A stretch of DNA of 14,767 nt from an uncultured Dialister sp. (GTDB lineage Bacteria > Bacillota > Negativicutes > Veillonellales > Dialisteraceae), in assembly GCA_900543165.1 (NCBI GenBank), contig UQQQ01000049.1, positions 1-14,767 of the forward strand, written 5' to 3'. A program made the translations under genes and the position numbers. How positions within the stretch are numbered: the stretch's first letter is position 1; the number at the start of each line of letters is the position of its first letter. The notes under the pieces are model-generated. The model ran no database searches. It was not told the DNA's origin and saw only the letters and a list, made by a program, of their open reading frames with translations. This document shows positions 14,685 through 14,767 of this stretch, one piece after another.

Positions 14685-14712
14685 GGTTCGGGGTTTAGGG
14701 TTCAGGGTTCGC
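14685..14712. repeat. four-unit heptamer array in promoter region
   Basis: GGTTCGG, GGTTTAG, GGTTCAG and GGTTCGC follow one another without gaps. The array sits between a TTGACA and the TATAAT used by the ACT/PFL-family operon. Its 7-bp period matches the arrays at 4749 and 12474, with a different unit sequence. Confidence 0.75.
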
Positions 14713-14767
14713 GTAAGTGTCAAGTTTTCCTCGGTAATTCATTTGACTGTCGATAATTACTATCTCC
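14713..14767. other. right edge, unassigned
   Basis: No gene can be called. The stretch contains TGTCAAG at 14718-14724 and the inverted arms GTAATT/AATTAC near 14743-14761. TGTCAAG-type ends occur in some insertion sequences, so this might be an element cut by the window edge, but the evidence is thin. Confidence 0.3.

Noticed and set aside
14685..14712. Telomere-like repeat (TTTAGGG resemblance)
   Set aside because: Only four degenerate units in the middle of a bacterial promoter region; similarity to telomeric repeats is superficial.

Overview
The window looks like chromosomal DNA of a diderm Firmicute, most likely a Negativicutes member (Megasphaera/Dialister/Selenomonas-like). This is inferred from strong GGAGG-type ribosome binding sites and Firmicutes-style gene neighbours (an ACT-domain/PFL-family pair, ftsW next to trmB) together with a CptA-like phosphoethanolamine transferase, an enzyme type normally associated with a lipopolysaccharide outer membrane. 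Genus cannot be fixed from sequence reading alone. All genes but one (a MATE exporter) lie on the minus strand.

Layout. 118-1833: Na/phosphate cotransporter with a PhoU-like tail; its leader carries a 159-bp foldback element (1911-2069). 2183-4719: a trmB-ftsW-unknown operon read leftwards and closed by a 20-bp perfect hairpin terminator. 4749-4943: a composite intergenic repeat made of period-7 arrays. 4993-7029: phosphoethanolamine transferase. 7121-10949: a zinc-uptake locus consisting of a Fur-family repressor, its terminator, a consensus promoter bracketed by two copies of an inverted repeat, then znuA, znuC, znuB and a lipoprotein, ending in a terminator. 11126-12463: MATE exporter on the plus strand. 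12464-12966: 503 bp without a gene, holding a second copy of the period-7 repeat unit, the second copy of the 159-bp foldback element, and a terminator. 12967-14609: ACT-domain regulator plus PFL-family (UPF0210) protein, with a third period-7 array in their promoter region.

How the parts work together. The znu block reads as a self-contained zinc-starvation regulon: the repressor gene is next to a promoter flanked by two operators of consensus ATTTGCGA-N5-TCGCAAAT, and the promoter drives solute-binding lipoprotein, ATPase, permease and an extra lipoprotein with a CPYC motif. FtsW (septal peptidoglycan polymerase) and TrmB (tRNA m7G46) are housekeeping genes translated with overlapping reading frames.

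The most interesting non-coding signal is the pair of 159-bp elements at 1911-2069 and 12713-12871, in opposite orientations. They are the same length, gap-free, about 85% identical, have near-identical inverted termini, are flanked by different perfect 4-bp duplications (CTTG and TTAA), and differ at four places by paired compensatory changes that keep a long hairpin intact. They look like a non-autonomous mobile element (MITE). Both also carry a conserved Shine-Dalgarno-ATG mini-ORF start.
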